NCBI RefSeq assembly: GCF_000156195.1 | Contig: NZ_GG688324.1 | Span: 119,030 to 183,029 of the forward strand | Length of the DNA stretch: 64,000 nucleotides | Reading direction: 5' to 3' | DNA from: Bacteroides finegoldii DSM 17565 | Lineage (GTDB): Bacteria > Bacteroidota > Bacteroidia > Bacteroidales > Bacteroidaceae | Shown here: piece after piece, positions 8,328 to 16,980 of the stretch | Numbering within the stretch: the stretch's first letter is position 1 | How the letters are laid out: each line of letters opens with the position of its first letter | Translations under genes and position numbers: made by a program | Notes under the pieces: model-generated | What the model was told of the DNA's origin: nothing | Seen by the model: only the letters and a program-made list of their open reading frames with translations | Database searches by the model: none

Positions 8328-9635
8328 TTACTTGTTATCTCTTAAATCTTTCACACGAACGGCTTTCCCCTCGCTTTGAGGTAGAGAACCTTTCTTAACC
8401 AGTTTTACTTTGGGAGTAACCAGGATTTCGTCTTTCAGTTGGTGGGTAATATCCTTGCGTATTTTCTCCAATTCAATATAATTGTCGGTAGAAAGATCGC
8501 TCAGCTCCACTTCAACAATCATTTCATCCTGATTATTGATTGTTTCCAGCGTAATTAAATAGTTGCTGCCCAATTCGGGGAATTGTACTAGAATTTTCTC
8601 TACCTGCATCGGGAAAATATTGACTCCCTTGATGATAAACATATCGTCACTACGTCCTTTAATCCGGTCAATACGGATATGTGTACGACCGCAAGGACAT
8701 TTTCCCGGAAGAATACGGGTTAAGTCGCGGGTACGATAACGGATGAGCGGCATCATTTCCCGATCAAGGGTAGTGAGTACTAATTCTCCGGTTTCTCCTT
8801 CAGGAACAGGTTCGCCTGTTTCTGGATCAATGATTTCTACTAAGTAGCAATCCTCCCAAAAGTGCATTCCGTTCTGTTCCAGACATTCGAAAGCAACACC
8901 GGGACCGTTCATTTCCGTCATACCGAAGCTGTTGTATGCTTTTACACCCAACATCCGCTCTATTTTCCGACGTTGTTCATCTGTATGGGGCTCTGCACCG
9001 ATTACCAAAGTTTTCAGTGTGGTGCCTCTTGGGTCTAGTCCTTCTTCCTGAAAGACCTCTGCAAGACGAATGGCATAGCTTGGTATAGCATGCAGAGCGG
9101 TTGTCTTAAAGTCATTGATGAATTTAATCTGCCGCTTGCTGTTACCGGCTGCGGCAGGAACGGTAAGACAGCCCAGACGTTCGGCGCCATATTGGAACCC
9201 TAGTCCTCCTGTAAACATTCCATATCCTGAACTATTTTGAAAAACATCTGTTTTACGGATTCCTACCGTATATAGGCAACGGGCTACCAGATTAGCCCAA
9301 GAATCAAGGTCGTGTTGTGAGTGAACGATAACTGTCGGATTTCCGGTAGTACCACTGGAAGAGTGAATACGCACACCATCATTCCTCATATCTCCCGCCA
9401 CCAGTCCGAAAGGGTAGTGGGCACGCATATCGGCTTTGGTCGTGAACGGTACTTTACGGATATCATCCAGCGATTGTATGCTGTCTGAGGTAATACCATG
9501 TTTACTGAAAACCTCCTTATAGTATGGAGCGTTTGCAGCGATACTGATTGTTTTCTTCAAGCGTTGAAGCTGCAATTCCTGCAACTTCTCCCGACTCATG
9601 GTTTCTATTTCTTCTTCCCAGTATTGTGTACTCAT
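8328..9635 (-). CDS. paaK: Phenylacetate-CoA ligase family protein (arylacetyl-CoA ligase)
   Basis: The 435-residue AMP-forming ligase belongs to the adenylate-forming superfamily. The P-loop SSSGTTGNPT is at residues 92-101, followed by the adenine-binding segment NSFGMTEMNGPG and the DRIKGRSDDM hinge before the C-terminal lid. In PaaK-type enzymes aryl acetate, ATP and CoA give arylacetyl-CoA. It lies 14 bases downstream of iorB in an iorA-iorB-ligase operon. This suggests it handles the arylacetyl-CoA made by the oxidoreductase, perhaps running toward free arylacetate. Direction and substrate are inferred from context only. Confidence 0.85.
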   Translation of the reverse strand: MSTQYWEEEIETMSREKLQELQLQRLKKTISIAANAPYYKEVFSKHGITSDSIQSLDDIRKVPFTTKADMRAHYPFGLVAGDMRNDGVRIHSSSGTTGNPTVIVHSQHDLDSWANLVARCLYTVGIRKTDVFQNSSGYGMFTGGLGFQYGAERLGCLTVPAAAGNSKRQIKFINDFKTTALHAIPSYAIRLAEVFQEEGLDPRGTTLKTLVIGAEPHTDEQRRKIERMLGVKAYNSFGMTEMNGPGVAFECLEQNGMHFWEDCYLVEIIDPETGEPVPEGETGELVLTTLDREMMPLIRYRTRDLTRILPGKCPCGRTHIRIDRIKGRSDDMFIIKGVNIFPMQVEKILVQFPELGSNYLITLETINNQDEMIVEVELSDLSTDNYIELEKIRKDITHQLKDEILVTPKVKLVKKGSLPQSEGKAVRVKDLRDNK

Positions 9636-9649
9636 GGCAGTCTCTATTA

Positions 9650-10231
9650 TTACATAAGCTTTTCCGCAATTTCCTTGCCGGCAGCCAATGCTTTAAGATT
9701 CATTTCTACAATTGCTTCCCCTTTACGTTGGAAAATCTCGTGAATGCTGTCCTGCACTTTTGCGTAGTCAATGCCAAGAAATGGAATTGTTGCTCCCAAC
9801 AGGACGATATTGGCTACCCGTGCGGAACCGGCTTCTTTGGCTACTTTATCTACATTCAATACTATCTTATGAGGTAGTTTGTTGATTTCTGCCATTACTT
9901 TGTCCGTTTCCGGATAGTTGGGAATATTGACAAAAGGAGTTTCATTCGTTACCAGCCACCCTTCAGGGCTAAGGTAAGGAAGATATCGAAGGCCTTCCAT
10001 AGGTTCCAGTGAGATAATAAGATCACATTTGCCGGAAGGAATCAAATCGGAAGCAATCGGCTGATCGCTGATGCGGAGGTTGGATTGAACGTCTCCTCCG
10101 CGCTGGCTCATTCCGTGCACTTCTGCTTGTTTCATATAAAGTCCTTCCTTTAAAGCGGCTTTACCGATTACGGTAGCAATGGACAAAATACCCTGTCCGC
10201 CTACTCCTGATAATATAATATCTTTTTTCAT
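9650..10231 (-). CDS. iorB: Indolepyruvate oxidoreductase subunit beta
   Basis: This 193-residue gamma-type subunit of the 2-oxoacid:ferredoxin oxidoreductase family contains the signature GVGGQGILSIATVIG near the N-terminus and EVHGMSQRGGDV about residues 38-49. With IorA it oxidatively decarboxylates arylpyruvates (from Trp, Phe, Tyr transamination) to arylacetyl-CoA, reducing ferredoxin. The subunit itself carries no Fe-S motif. It starts 3 bases after iorA ends and is clearly co-transcribed. Confidence 0.9.
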   Translation of the reverse strand: MKKDIILSGVGGQGILSIATVIGKAALKEGLYMKQAEVHGMSQRGGDVQSNLRISDQPIASDLIPSGKCDLIISLEPMEGLRYLPYLSPEGWLVTNETPFVNIPNYPETDKVMAEINKLPHKIVLNVDKVAKEAGSARVANIVLLGATIPFLGIDYAKVQDSIHEIFQRKGEAIVEMNLKALAAGKEIAEKLM

Positions 10232-10234
10232 GGT

Positions 10235-11827
10235 TTACTTGCTTCTTTTTTTACGTGCTAATGTCTGGATACACTCTCTGCGTGGAATAATGACAGATAC
10301 GCCACAATATTCGATTTCTTCGCGTATGATCTGTTTCATCTCTTCGTAATTCTTCTTCAAAGGAACAACCACTCTGATATGGGCGGGCTCTACACCGAGA
10401 CCTGCACAGATTGCTTCGATACGTCCGGTTCCTGCAGAATCTTGCCCGCCTGTCATAGCGGTAGTCTCGTTGTCGGATATTACAATTGTCACATTGGCGT
10501 TTTCATTTACGCAGTCTAATAATCCCGTCATTCCCGAATGAGTGAATGTGGAGTCACCGATGACGGCTACGGCCGGAAACAAGCCTCCGTCGACTGCACC
10601 TTTTGCCATAGTGATAGAAGCACCCATATCTACGCATGAGTTGATAGCATTGAATGGCGCATTTGCTCCCAGTGTATAACAGCCGATGTCACTGAATACT
10701 TTATGTGCGGGATATTCCTCTCTGAGCACTTCAGTCAATGTGGTATACATATCGCGATGGCCGCAACCTTCACAAAGTGCGGGCGGACGCATCTCTACCA
10801 CAGACGGAATGCCAAATTCGGACTTGTTCTCTTTGCTTACCGCACGGGCTACCGAGTCAGGATTCAGTTCTCCGTCTTGCGACAAAGTGCCGTCTAAACG
10901 CCCTTTTACCTTTATACCAATACCCAGATAACCTTTCAGTTGTTTTTCTACAAAAGGTTGACCGTCTTCCAAAACAAGAATCTCATCGCAAGATTCTACC
11001 AACTGATGGAGTTGTTTTTTCGGCAGTGGATATTGTCCGATTTTGAGTACCGGATATTCACAGCCTTCGGGGTAGTTTTCCATCAGGTAATTGTAACCGA
11101 TACCACATGCGATGATTCCTAGTTTCTTGTTAGGGCCATCTGTATATTTGTTGTACGGTGATTCTTCGGAGGCCTTTATGAACTCATCTTGACGTGAAAG
11201 TAATACTTTATAGCGTTTGCGGGCATTTCCCGGCAACAGGATGAATTGACGCGGGTCGTTGCTGAATGATATTCCATTCTGTGGTTTCTGTTCCTTGCGT
11301 TCTACTCCGGAACGGGAATGCGCAAGACGGGTTACCATACGCATTAAGATAGGTTCTCCCATTTTTTCGGAGAATTCAAAACCGCTGTACACCATGTCAT
11401 ACGCTTCCTGCTGATTGCTGGGTTCGTACATAGGAATGAGGGAAAAATCTCCGTAGAAACGGCTGTCTTGCTCGTTCTGTGAGGAGTGCATACTAGGATC
11501 ATCTGCCGCTATCACAATCAGTCCGCCTTTCACGCCGGTGATGGCAGAGTTGACAAAACAGTCAGCGGCCACATTCATACCTACATGCTTCATGCAGACT
11601 AAGGCCCGCTTGCCGACGAAAGACATACCTAAAGCAGCCTCCATCGCTGTTTTTTCGTTGGCACACCAACGGTTATGTATATTCCGTTCGGTCGTTATCG
11701 GGGCCATCTGAATATATTCCGTAATCTCAGTTGAAGGAGTACCGGGATAGGCATAAACACCTGAGAGTCCGGCATCCAATGCAGCTTGTGCAATGGCTTC
11801 ATCGCCAAGTAAGAGTTGCTTGCTCAT
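10235..11827 (-). CDS. iorA: Indolepyruvate oxidoreductase subunit alpha, without ferredoxin domain
   Basis: The 530-residue thiamine-diphosphate subunit has an N-terminal pyrimidine-binding domain (GDEAIAQAALDAG, then YPGTPSTEI) and a C-terminal TPP domain with the conserved PPALCEGCGHRDM and GDSTFTHSGM segments. Classical IorA proteins exceed 600 residues and end in a ferredoxin-like domain with two [4Fe-4S] clusters. This one stops after IPRRECIQTLARKKRSK, just where that domain would begin. The stop leads directly to iorB with a 3-base gap, so it is not an obvious recent truncation. Electrons must leave through a separate carrier. A Bacteroides-type promoter lies upstream. Confidence 0.88.
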   Translation of the reverse strand: MSKQLLLGDEAIAQAALDAGLSGVYAYPGTPSTEITEYIQMAPITTERNIHNRWCANEKTAMEAALGMSFVGKRALVCMKHVGMNVAADCFVNSAITGVKGGLIVIAADDPSMHSSQNEQDSRFYGDFSLIPMYEPSNQQEAYDMVYSGFEFSEKMGEPILMRMVTRLAHSRSGVERKEQKPQNGISFSNDPRQFILLPGNARKRYKVLLSRQDEFIKASEESPYNKYTDGPNKKLGIIACGIGYNYLMENYPEGCEYPVLKIGQYPLPKKQLHQLVESCDEILVLEDGQPFVEKQLKGYLGIGIKVKGRLDGTLSQDGELNPDSVARAVSKENKSEFGIPSVVEMRPPALCEGCGHRDMYTTLTEVLREEYPAHKVFSDIGCYTLGANAPFNAINSCVDMGASITMAKGAVDGGLFPAVAVIGDSTFTHSGMTGLLDCVNENANVTIVISDNETTAMTGGQDSAGTGRIEAICAGLGVEPAHIRVVVPLKKNYEEMKQIIREEIEYCGVSVIIPRRECIQTLARKKRSK

Positions 11828-11874
11828 ATATTTCTTTTTATTTAGTGTTGATCACAGTTTGTTATTCTATCGGG

Positions 11875-11907
11875 CAAAGATAGACTTTTCAGTTCGTTTT
11901 ATCACAA
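11875..11907 (-). promoter_or_regulatory. Promoter of the iorA-iorB-ligase operon
   Basis: On the minus strand a TTTG (11907-11904) and a -7 TATCTTTG (11882-11875) are separated by 21 nt, upstream of iorA. Transcription would begin near 11868 and give a leader of about 40 nt. Confidence 0.65.
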
Positions 11908-11909
11908 AT

Positions 11910-12947
11910 TTACTTGAAAATCTTTCTTTCATTCAGCGCTTTCCAATATTTTCTTGCATTTGCCATGTGTTCGGCATAATTGGATGCGAAATTGTGAGTC
12001 CCGGAAAAGTCCTCTTTGGCACACATATAAATATAGTTGTGCTTGGTATAATTCAATACACTGTCTATCCCTTTTTTAGAGGGGATACGGATAGGCCCGG
12101 GAGGTAATCCGGTATTTATATATGTGTTATATGGCGAATCGATTTTCAAATGCTCGTTCGTAATACGTCGCAGACCAAAATCCTGTAGGGCAAATTTGAT
12201 TGTCGGGTCTGCTTGCAGGGGCATATCTTTGTGCAGGCGGTTGATGTATAATCCGGCTACCATTGGCTTTTCTTCATTATTATTGGTCTCTTCTTCAACG
12301 ATGGAAGCAAGTGTGCTGACTTCTTCCGGTGTCATACCGATCGCAGTGGCTTGTGCCAACCGTTCTTTGTTCCAGAAACGTTCATGCTCCTTTCTCATAC
12401 GTTCGATTAATTCATCCGCACTCATATCCCAGTATACTTGGTAGGTTTCGGGAATGAAAAGACCGGGCAAGGTTGCTTCTGTGTATCCTAGTTGGGCTTG
12501 AACGGTGGAATCAAACAACTGGCGAGCAATCTCGGCAGAATCGATCATTAACTGTTTGCCCATACTTCGTGCCAGTCGTTTTAAAGTACGGACACTTCCG
12601 ACTGTGAGATTCATCGGCTCTTGGTAACCTCTGGAAAAACGGCTGTATACATGGTATACATTGTCGTTCGGACGGATGGCATAACGTCCCGTGTGTATAT
12701 TCTGTTCGAGATTTTTATATTTGGCCATCCAATGGAATCCGGTGAGTTTGTTGACATATCCGAACTTTTTTATTTTATTGGTAATAGAATCGGCCGTATC
12801 GTCCCGGTCTACGTAAATGTATACGGTTTTGGACGGATGGAATTGGGGAGCAAACAGGCAGTAATAAATAGTCCCTCCTGCAATAGCGCAAAGTAAAAAT
12901 GTTCCAATCAGAATGGATAATAAAATAGTTCTCTTTTTTTTCTTCAT
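11910..12947 (-). CDS. mltG: Endolytic murein transglycosylase MltG
   Basis: The 345-residue inner-membrane enzyme cleaves nascent glycan strands of peptidoglycan. After a Lys-rich start (MKKKKRTILL) one transmembrane helix spans about residues 8-28 and anchors a periplasmic YceG domain. The catalytic motif SIVEEET contains Glu218, the same number I recall for the E. coli enzyme. The frame is open to 13034, but a -7 box (TATCTTTG) lies inside that extension, so I chose the ATG at 12947 in front of the membrane helix. Confidence 0.9.
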   Translation of the reverse strand: MKKKKRTILLSILIGTFLLCAIAGGTIYYCLFAPQFHPSKTVYIYVDRDDTADSITNKIKKFGYVNKLTGFHWMAKYKNLEQNIHTGRYAIRPNDNVYHVYSRFSRGYQEPMNLTVGSVRTLKRLARSMGKQLMIDSAEIARQLFDSTVQAQLGYTEATLPGLFIPETYQVYWDMSADELIERMRKEHERFWNKERLAQATAIGMTPEEVSTLASIVEEETNNNEEKPMVAGLYINRLHKDMPLQADPTIKFALQDFGLRRITNEHLKIDSPYNTYINTGLPPGPIRIPSKKGIDSVLNYTKHNYIYMCAKEDFSGTHNFASNYAEHMANARKYWKALNERKIFK

Positions 12948-12973
12948 CTTATGAGACGTTATTTTTGCAGCGT

Positions 12974-12981
12974 CAAAGATA
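12974..12981 (-). promoter_or_regulatory. -7 promoter element for mltG
   Basis: TATCTTTG reads on the minus strand from 12981 to 12974, predicting a start near 12967 and a leader of about 20 nt before the chosen mltG ATG. It rules against the longer upstream start. Confidence 0.6.
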
Positions 12982-13034
12982 AGAAGAATTTGAATAGGAG
13001 TGGTTTCTTTCTGAGATGAATCTTTCTTCTGCAA

Positions 13035-13469
13035 TATTTTTGTCTTTATATTAAGTATTATACCCGGAAAAACAAAAATGTCACATTGTTGATAATTAGA
13101 TGTTTATGGGTAAAAATAGGGCTAAATTAAGATAAGTTTACAAAAAACGTCTAGATGTTTTTAGCTTTTTGAGAACAAAAAATGCATTTTTTCTGCAATG
13201 CTTTGTCACTGAGTTACTTATATGATTTTGTAGCTATTAATACTGTTCTATTGGGTTATAGTTGAACAACTGTGGAGAAGGACAAGTGTAATTGACAGGT
13301 TGCACAATAGTATCACGCTGGTTGCTCAACAGTAACAGCCTTAATATCTCGGCAGGTTTTATTAATATGCCGCAAGGTTTTATTAATATACCACCGGATT
13401 TTATTTATTGGTAAAGAAGAAATCAATCGGTTCACTGCATGATTTTAAGATATAATACGGTATTTCTGA
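13035..13469. other. Intergenic stretch between mltG and the nuclease gene
   Basis: This AT-rich gap of about 430 bases lies upstream of mltG and downstream of the nuclease gene (both minus strand). I see no convincing gene. Its only structure is a set of three imperfect 21-bp tandem repeats at 13351-13411. The part next to the nuclease stop has no clear terminator. Confidence 0.6.
13351..13411. repeat. Three imperfect 21-bp tandem repeats
   Basis: Units at 13351-13371, 13372-13392 and 13393-13411 share the core GGTTTTATTAATAT (third copy GGATTTTATTTATT). The 21-bp period is two helical turns, so the copies would face the same side of the DNA, as for binding sites of a dimeric protein. No function can be assigned. 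Confidence 0.7.
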
Positions 13470-14438
13470 TTAATTCGGCCATTGGAAATAATCTGCTTCT
13501 GCTTCTATTTTATTTTCTATTTCATCGGGAAGGGCCGCAAAGAAATCCATGTTTGTAAGATGTTCAATACTATCTATTGTCACTGCGTATGTAGAAAGTG
13601 GCTCTACTGACTGTTTATTGTTGAATAAGAAACCGATAGCCCGCATAGGCTTTACGAAAGGGGAGAGGATTACCTTGAAAAACTGTTGGGGCACTACAAC
13701 TTTATTTTTTCCGATCGTTTTGGGTTGTCTGGTTATAATAGGTCCGCATATAATGATAATGGCGCTGTCTGCTATCGCCCAATCCCGGATTTTCTCTTCC
13801 AGATTTTTCCACCCTCTTCTGTTTAGTTGCGGGTGTTGCGGACACATATTGCTGAAGTAAAATGATTCTTTCATAGCTTGCGGACTCCATTTCATATCTG
13901 CAGCCGGTGCCATGTGTCCTTTGTCGTATCCTGAATGTGCATAGTCTGTATTGGTTGCTATCAAGCCTCTGACCTGTGGGTCGGTAATAAAACGGTTACT
14001 TCTTTTCTCCTTTCCCTTTGTCTCTTTACGAGTCAATTCGTATGAAACCCAATTGGGGAGTTTTAAATCTTTATTGTAAGAAACGGTGTATCCGGTGTGA
14101 TGGATGATCTGTTCTTGACGTCGGGTAAGTGACACCGGTATTTCCAACTCTTTTGTTGTCGGATTTTTACCTCCCGACTTATTGTTCTCCGACTTCGTAC
14201 CTTTTGTTTTTTTACCTTCTGGCTTCTTGTTCTCCGGCTTTTGGTCAGATGAAGTTTGAAATGATGTGCTGGTCTGTGGCTTTTCTTTTTGAGAAGTATC
14301 AATTCCCTGACAATATAAATAAACGCCGTAAAGAATAGGTATAAGTATAATGATGGTGATAATACATCCCAATTTATAATTGGAACGTGATTCTTTTTTG
14401 AATATTTTTCTGTTTTTGCCTTTCTTTCTTCGATTCAT
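13470..14438 (-). CDS. Membrane-anchored or secreted DNA/RNA non-specific endonuclease
   Basis: The 322-residue protein has a basic N-terminus, one hydrophobic segment (about residues 22-44) and a Lys/Ser/Glu-rich low-complexity linker (about 50-95). A NUC1/NucA-type beta-beta-alpha-metal nuclease domain follows. The catalytic motif DKGHMAPAAD (a DRGH variant with Lys) places the general base at His175. The metal-ligand asparagine is expected in the downstream segment QHPQLNRRGW. The enzyme probably degrades extracellular or periplasmic nucleic acid. It starts 28 bases after queH and may be co-transcribed with it. Confidence 0.88.
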   Translation of the reverse strand: MNRRKKGKNRKIFKKESRSNYKLGCIITIIILIPILYGVYLYCQGIDTSQKEKPQTSTSFQTSSDQKPENKKPEGKKTKGTKSENNKSGGKNPTTKELEIPVSLTRRQEQIIHHTGYTVSYNKDLKLPNWVSYELTRKETKGKEKRSNRFITDPQVRGLIATNTDYAHSGYDKGHMAPAADMKWSPQAMKESFYFSNMCPQHPQLNRRGWKNLEEKIRDWAIADSAIIIICGPIITRQPKTIGKNKVVVPQQFFKVILSPFVKPMRAIGFLFNNKQSVEPLSTYAVTIDSIEHLTNMDFFAALPDEIENKIEAEADYFQWPN

Positions 14439-14466
14439 TGGTTTGCAGGTGATGATGGGATTGTTT

Positions 14467-15048
14467 TTATTCTTCTTTTCTCATGCTGAATTCGCAACCG
14501 CAATATTGCTGATTGTAGAAATTATATTCTTTGATGATTGCGATGCGTCGTTCACTTAATCCGCCTTTACGCCAATTCTGTTCCCAATATGTGACATCAG
14601 GATAATGTGTCATGGCATATCGTCCGGCTTCATTTATCTGTTCCAGGCTTTTCCAACGGCTGGAAGCAAGGGTAGTGGTAATTACGGAGAAACCATGCTC
14701 GTGGGCATAACGGGCTGTTTCCAACAAGCGGCTCTTGAAGCAACGCAGGCAACGTCCTCCTCTTTCGGGTTCCTGTTCCATTCCTGCCATTTGGCAACGC
14801 CAGGCTTCGTGGTCATAGTCGGCGTCTACAATTTCCAGTCCTAATGATTGCGCATAACGGGTGCATTCATCTTTTCTTATGTTGTATTCTTCCTGTGGGA
14901 AAATATTGGGATTGCAATAGTAAATGACAGGGGTTATATTGTGTTGCATCAGACATTCGATGATAGCTGACGAACAAGGAGCGCAACAAGTATGAAGTAA
15001 GATTTTGTCGGCTCCTCCCGGAACTTCGAGTTGGAATTTCTTTTTCAT
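14467..15048 (-). CDS. queH: Epoxyqueuosine reductase QueH
   Basis: The 193-residue enzyme catalyses the last step of queuosine synthesis on tRNA, reducing epoxyqueuosine. It belongs to the DUF208/QueH family, the non-homologous substitute for QueG. Diagnostic cysteines are visible: CCAPC (residues 21-25), RCLRC near the middle and YCGC close to the C-terminus; these bind Fe-S and metal. Length is usual. It precedes the secreted nuclease on the same strand, probably without functional connection. Confidence 0.92.
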   Translation of the reverse strand: MKKKFQLEVPGGADKILLHTCCAPCSSAIIECLMQHNITPVIYYCNPNIFPQEEYNIRKDECTRYAQSLGLEIVDADYDHEAWRCQMAGMEQEPERGGRCLRCFKSRLLETARYAHEHGFSVITTTLASSRWKSLEQINEAGRYAMTHYPDVTYWEQNWRKGGLSERRIAIIKEYNFYNQQYCGCEFSMRKEE

Positions 15049-15191
15049 GCGGTAAAGTTAGTATATATTTTGTCATACCATGCAACACTTTATAATTTAT
15101 TCACAGGCGGAATTATCATTGATTATTGGGACAAAAAGTATCGAAAACAAAAGTTGTTATAAAAATAGCTCAAAAAATAGGCGGATTCTTT

Positions 15192-15220
15192 TTGTAGTTT
15201 CAAATAAAGCTGTAATTTTG
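15192..15220 (+). promoter_or_regulatory. Promoter of tRNA-Thr
   Basis: TTG at 15192-15194 and the -7 box TAATTTTG at 15213-15220 are separated by 18 nt and lie just upstream of the tRNA gene. Transcription would start near 15227. Confidence 0.65.
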
Positions 15221-15243
15221 CACGCTGTAAACGAGAGACAAAC

Positions 15244-15316
<73 letters not shown>

Positions 15317-15320
15317 CTCA

Positions 15321-15373
15321 AAAGGAAGTCTATTAACTATCTTGTATTTAGTTATTTAGACTTCCTTTTTTAT
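15321..15373. terminator. Terminator between tRNA-Thr and the ROK gene
   Basis: AAAGGAAGTCTA (15321-15332) pairs with TAGACTTCCTTT (15357-15368), followed by a T run on the plus strand and preceded by A residues. It can therefore end both the tRNA transcript and the convergent ROK transcript. Confidence 0.85.
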
Positions 15374-15393
15374 TTACTGGTTCTTCAATTTAA

Positions 15394-16602
15394 TTAGCTT
15401 TCAAACATTCTGCTACGTGCCAGCATACATGCACCAACAATACCAGCCTTATCTTTCAACTTGGATGTGATAATAGCTGAATCCTTGTTGACCAGATTCA
15501 GAGAGTATTTACGTACCGCAGTCTTTATAGGTTGGGTTATATAATCACTAGTCAACGACAAAGTACCACCTATAATAACCAATTCCGGATTAAAAATATT
15601 GATCAGTCCTGCAATTTGTTTTCCTAGCTTCTGTCCGATCTCTTCTACAATCTCGATACAGAGTAGATCTTCTTTGTTTACTGCCGCAATTATCTCATCA
15701 AGGGTTATGGGATCTTCTTCGGCAGCGATTCTAGTTGATAATATAGAGCTTTCTCCGTTCCGGATGCGTTCTAAAAGGATACGGTGAAGGGCAGAACCGG
15801 AAGCTTCGGTTTCTAAGCACCCTTTTTTGCCGCAGTGGCAGATAATTTCATTATCATAAGTACTCATGTGACCGAATTCACCGGAAAATCCTGATTTACC
15901 TGTATAAATCTTGCCATCTATGATAATTCCGATTCCCAATCCCCAACTTACGTTTACAAAGATAATATCTTTTTCTCCTTTTACGCAGCCTTGCATATAC
16001 TCTCCATAAGTCATAGCCCGCGTATCGTTATCGACAGTAACTTTGTAGCCCAGTTTCTCAGACAACACATCTGCCAATGGTCTTTCTTCGAAATTGAACT
16101 GACTGAAACTGTATCCAGATTCAGGATTCACGCGTCCCGATACATTTACATTAATATTTAAGATTTTCTCTTTGTTGATGGTGAGCTTTTTTATAAAATT
16201 GATAATCAGCTTGCATAATTCATTCATTCCCTCAATTGAATTCTCAAAATTATAAGGTATGTTCATTTTCAGTTCTACCATATCGCCTTTAAAATTTATC
16301 AGGCCGATATTGACTGCAAATCTTTTGATATCTACACCTAAAAAGTAACCGGATTCGGGATTAAGTCCATAAAGGTTCGGATGGCGCCCACCACTGGTCT
16401 CCAATTTTCCATAATCATTAATATATCCGTCATCACACATTTCGCCAATAAATTTGGTGACGGTTGGTACACTCAAATCCAGCTCTTTTGAAAGATCGGG
16501 AATTGTAGAACTGCCATTATATATATAATGTGTAATAATTCTCTTTTTGACGAGAGCGCTTTTAGAGCCCTTTTCTATTTCTTTCAAGAATTGTTGGTTC
16601 AT
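15394..16602 (-). CDS. ROK-family transcriptional regulator (NagC/Mlc-like)
   Basis: The 402-residue protein has an N-terminal winged helix-turn-helix (about 20-75, with STIPDLSKELDLSVPTVTKF) and a C-terminal sugar-kinase-like ROK domain. The domain shows the FLGVDIK start, the DNDTRAM motif, and the zinc motif CHCGKKGCLE with Cys255, 257 and 262. Such regulators bind a sugar or sugar phosphate and release DNA. It is divergent from the PUL A operon and is the only regulator near the glycan loci, so it is the likely controller, probably of an amino-sugar regulon. The frame opens at 16686, but a -7 box lies within the extension, favouring the ATG at 16602. Confidence 0.88.
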   Translation of the reverse strand: MNQQFLKEIEKGSKSALVKKRIITHYIYNGSSTIPDLSKELDLSVPTVTKFIGEMCDDGYINDYGKLETSGGRHPNLYGLNPESGYFLGVDIKRFAVNIGLINFKGDMVELKMNIPYNFENSIEGMNELCKLIINFIKKLTINKEKILNINVNVSGRVNPESGYSFSQFNFEERPLADVLSEKLGYKVTVDNDTRAMTYGEYMQGCVKGEKDIIFVNVSWGLGIGIIIDGKIYTGKSGFSGEFGHMSTYDNEIICHCGKKGCLETEASGSALHRILLERIRNGESSILSTRIAAEEDPITLDEIIAAVNKEDLLCIEIVEEIGQKLGKQIAGLINIFNPELVIIGGTLSLTSDYITQPIKTAVRKYSLNLVNKDSAIITSKLKDKAGIVGACMLARSRMFES

Positions 16603-16627
16603 ATGTTTGGTTATTTGGTAATATCTA

Positions 16628-16654
16628 CAAAGATAATTAATTTTTTTATTAAAT
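16628..16654 (-). promoter_or_regulatory. ROK gene promoter with candidate operator
   Basis: On the minus strand the -7 box TATCTTTG (16635-16628) lies 26 bases upstream of the ROK ATG. Just upstream of it is TTTATTAAAT (16645-16654, plus-strand reading). Its exact reverse complement appears in the spacer of the divergent PUL promoter, so it may be an autoregulatory operator. The -33 element is weak. The motif is AT-rich in an AT-rich region, so chance is possible. Confidence 0.5.
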
Positions 16655-16842
16655 GTGGCGTTTTGTGTGGAAAAAATTAGAATCAAGTGGGCGATGTTCT
16701 CTTTATTGCTTTATGCATATAATAAGGTATAGGATTCACGATTCATTATTTACTTTTGTATATCAAGTGTATAGAGTCTCTATTATCTTTTATTCTGATC
16801 GTTTTTGAACTTATATTTGTGAATTATATGTTTAAATGCAAC

Positions 16843-16899
16843 TTTATTAATAAAATATTTTATTATATATTGTTTATTTAATAAATATGCCTATATTTG
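16843..16899 (+). promoter_or_regulatory. PUL A operon promoter and candidate operators
   Basis: TTG (16870-16872) and the -7 box TATATTTG (16892-16899) are separated by exactly 19 nt, an ideal Bacteroides promoter, predicting a leader of about 75 nt before the DUF4434 gene. ATTTAATAAA (16876-16885) lies in the spacer, and a perfect palindrome TTTATTAATAAA (16843-16854) lies just upstream. Both are candidate binding sites for the divergent ROK regulator. The rest of the 378-base gap is AT-rich without genes. Confidence 0.65.
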
Positions 16900-16980
16900 T
16901 AGCGTGATATTAATTAAAACACATTGTGACTTCAATAGGTTAACATATATACAAAGTAGAAAAACCAAAAAATTAAAGCT

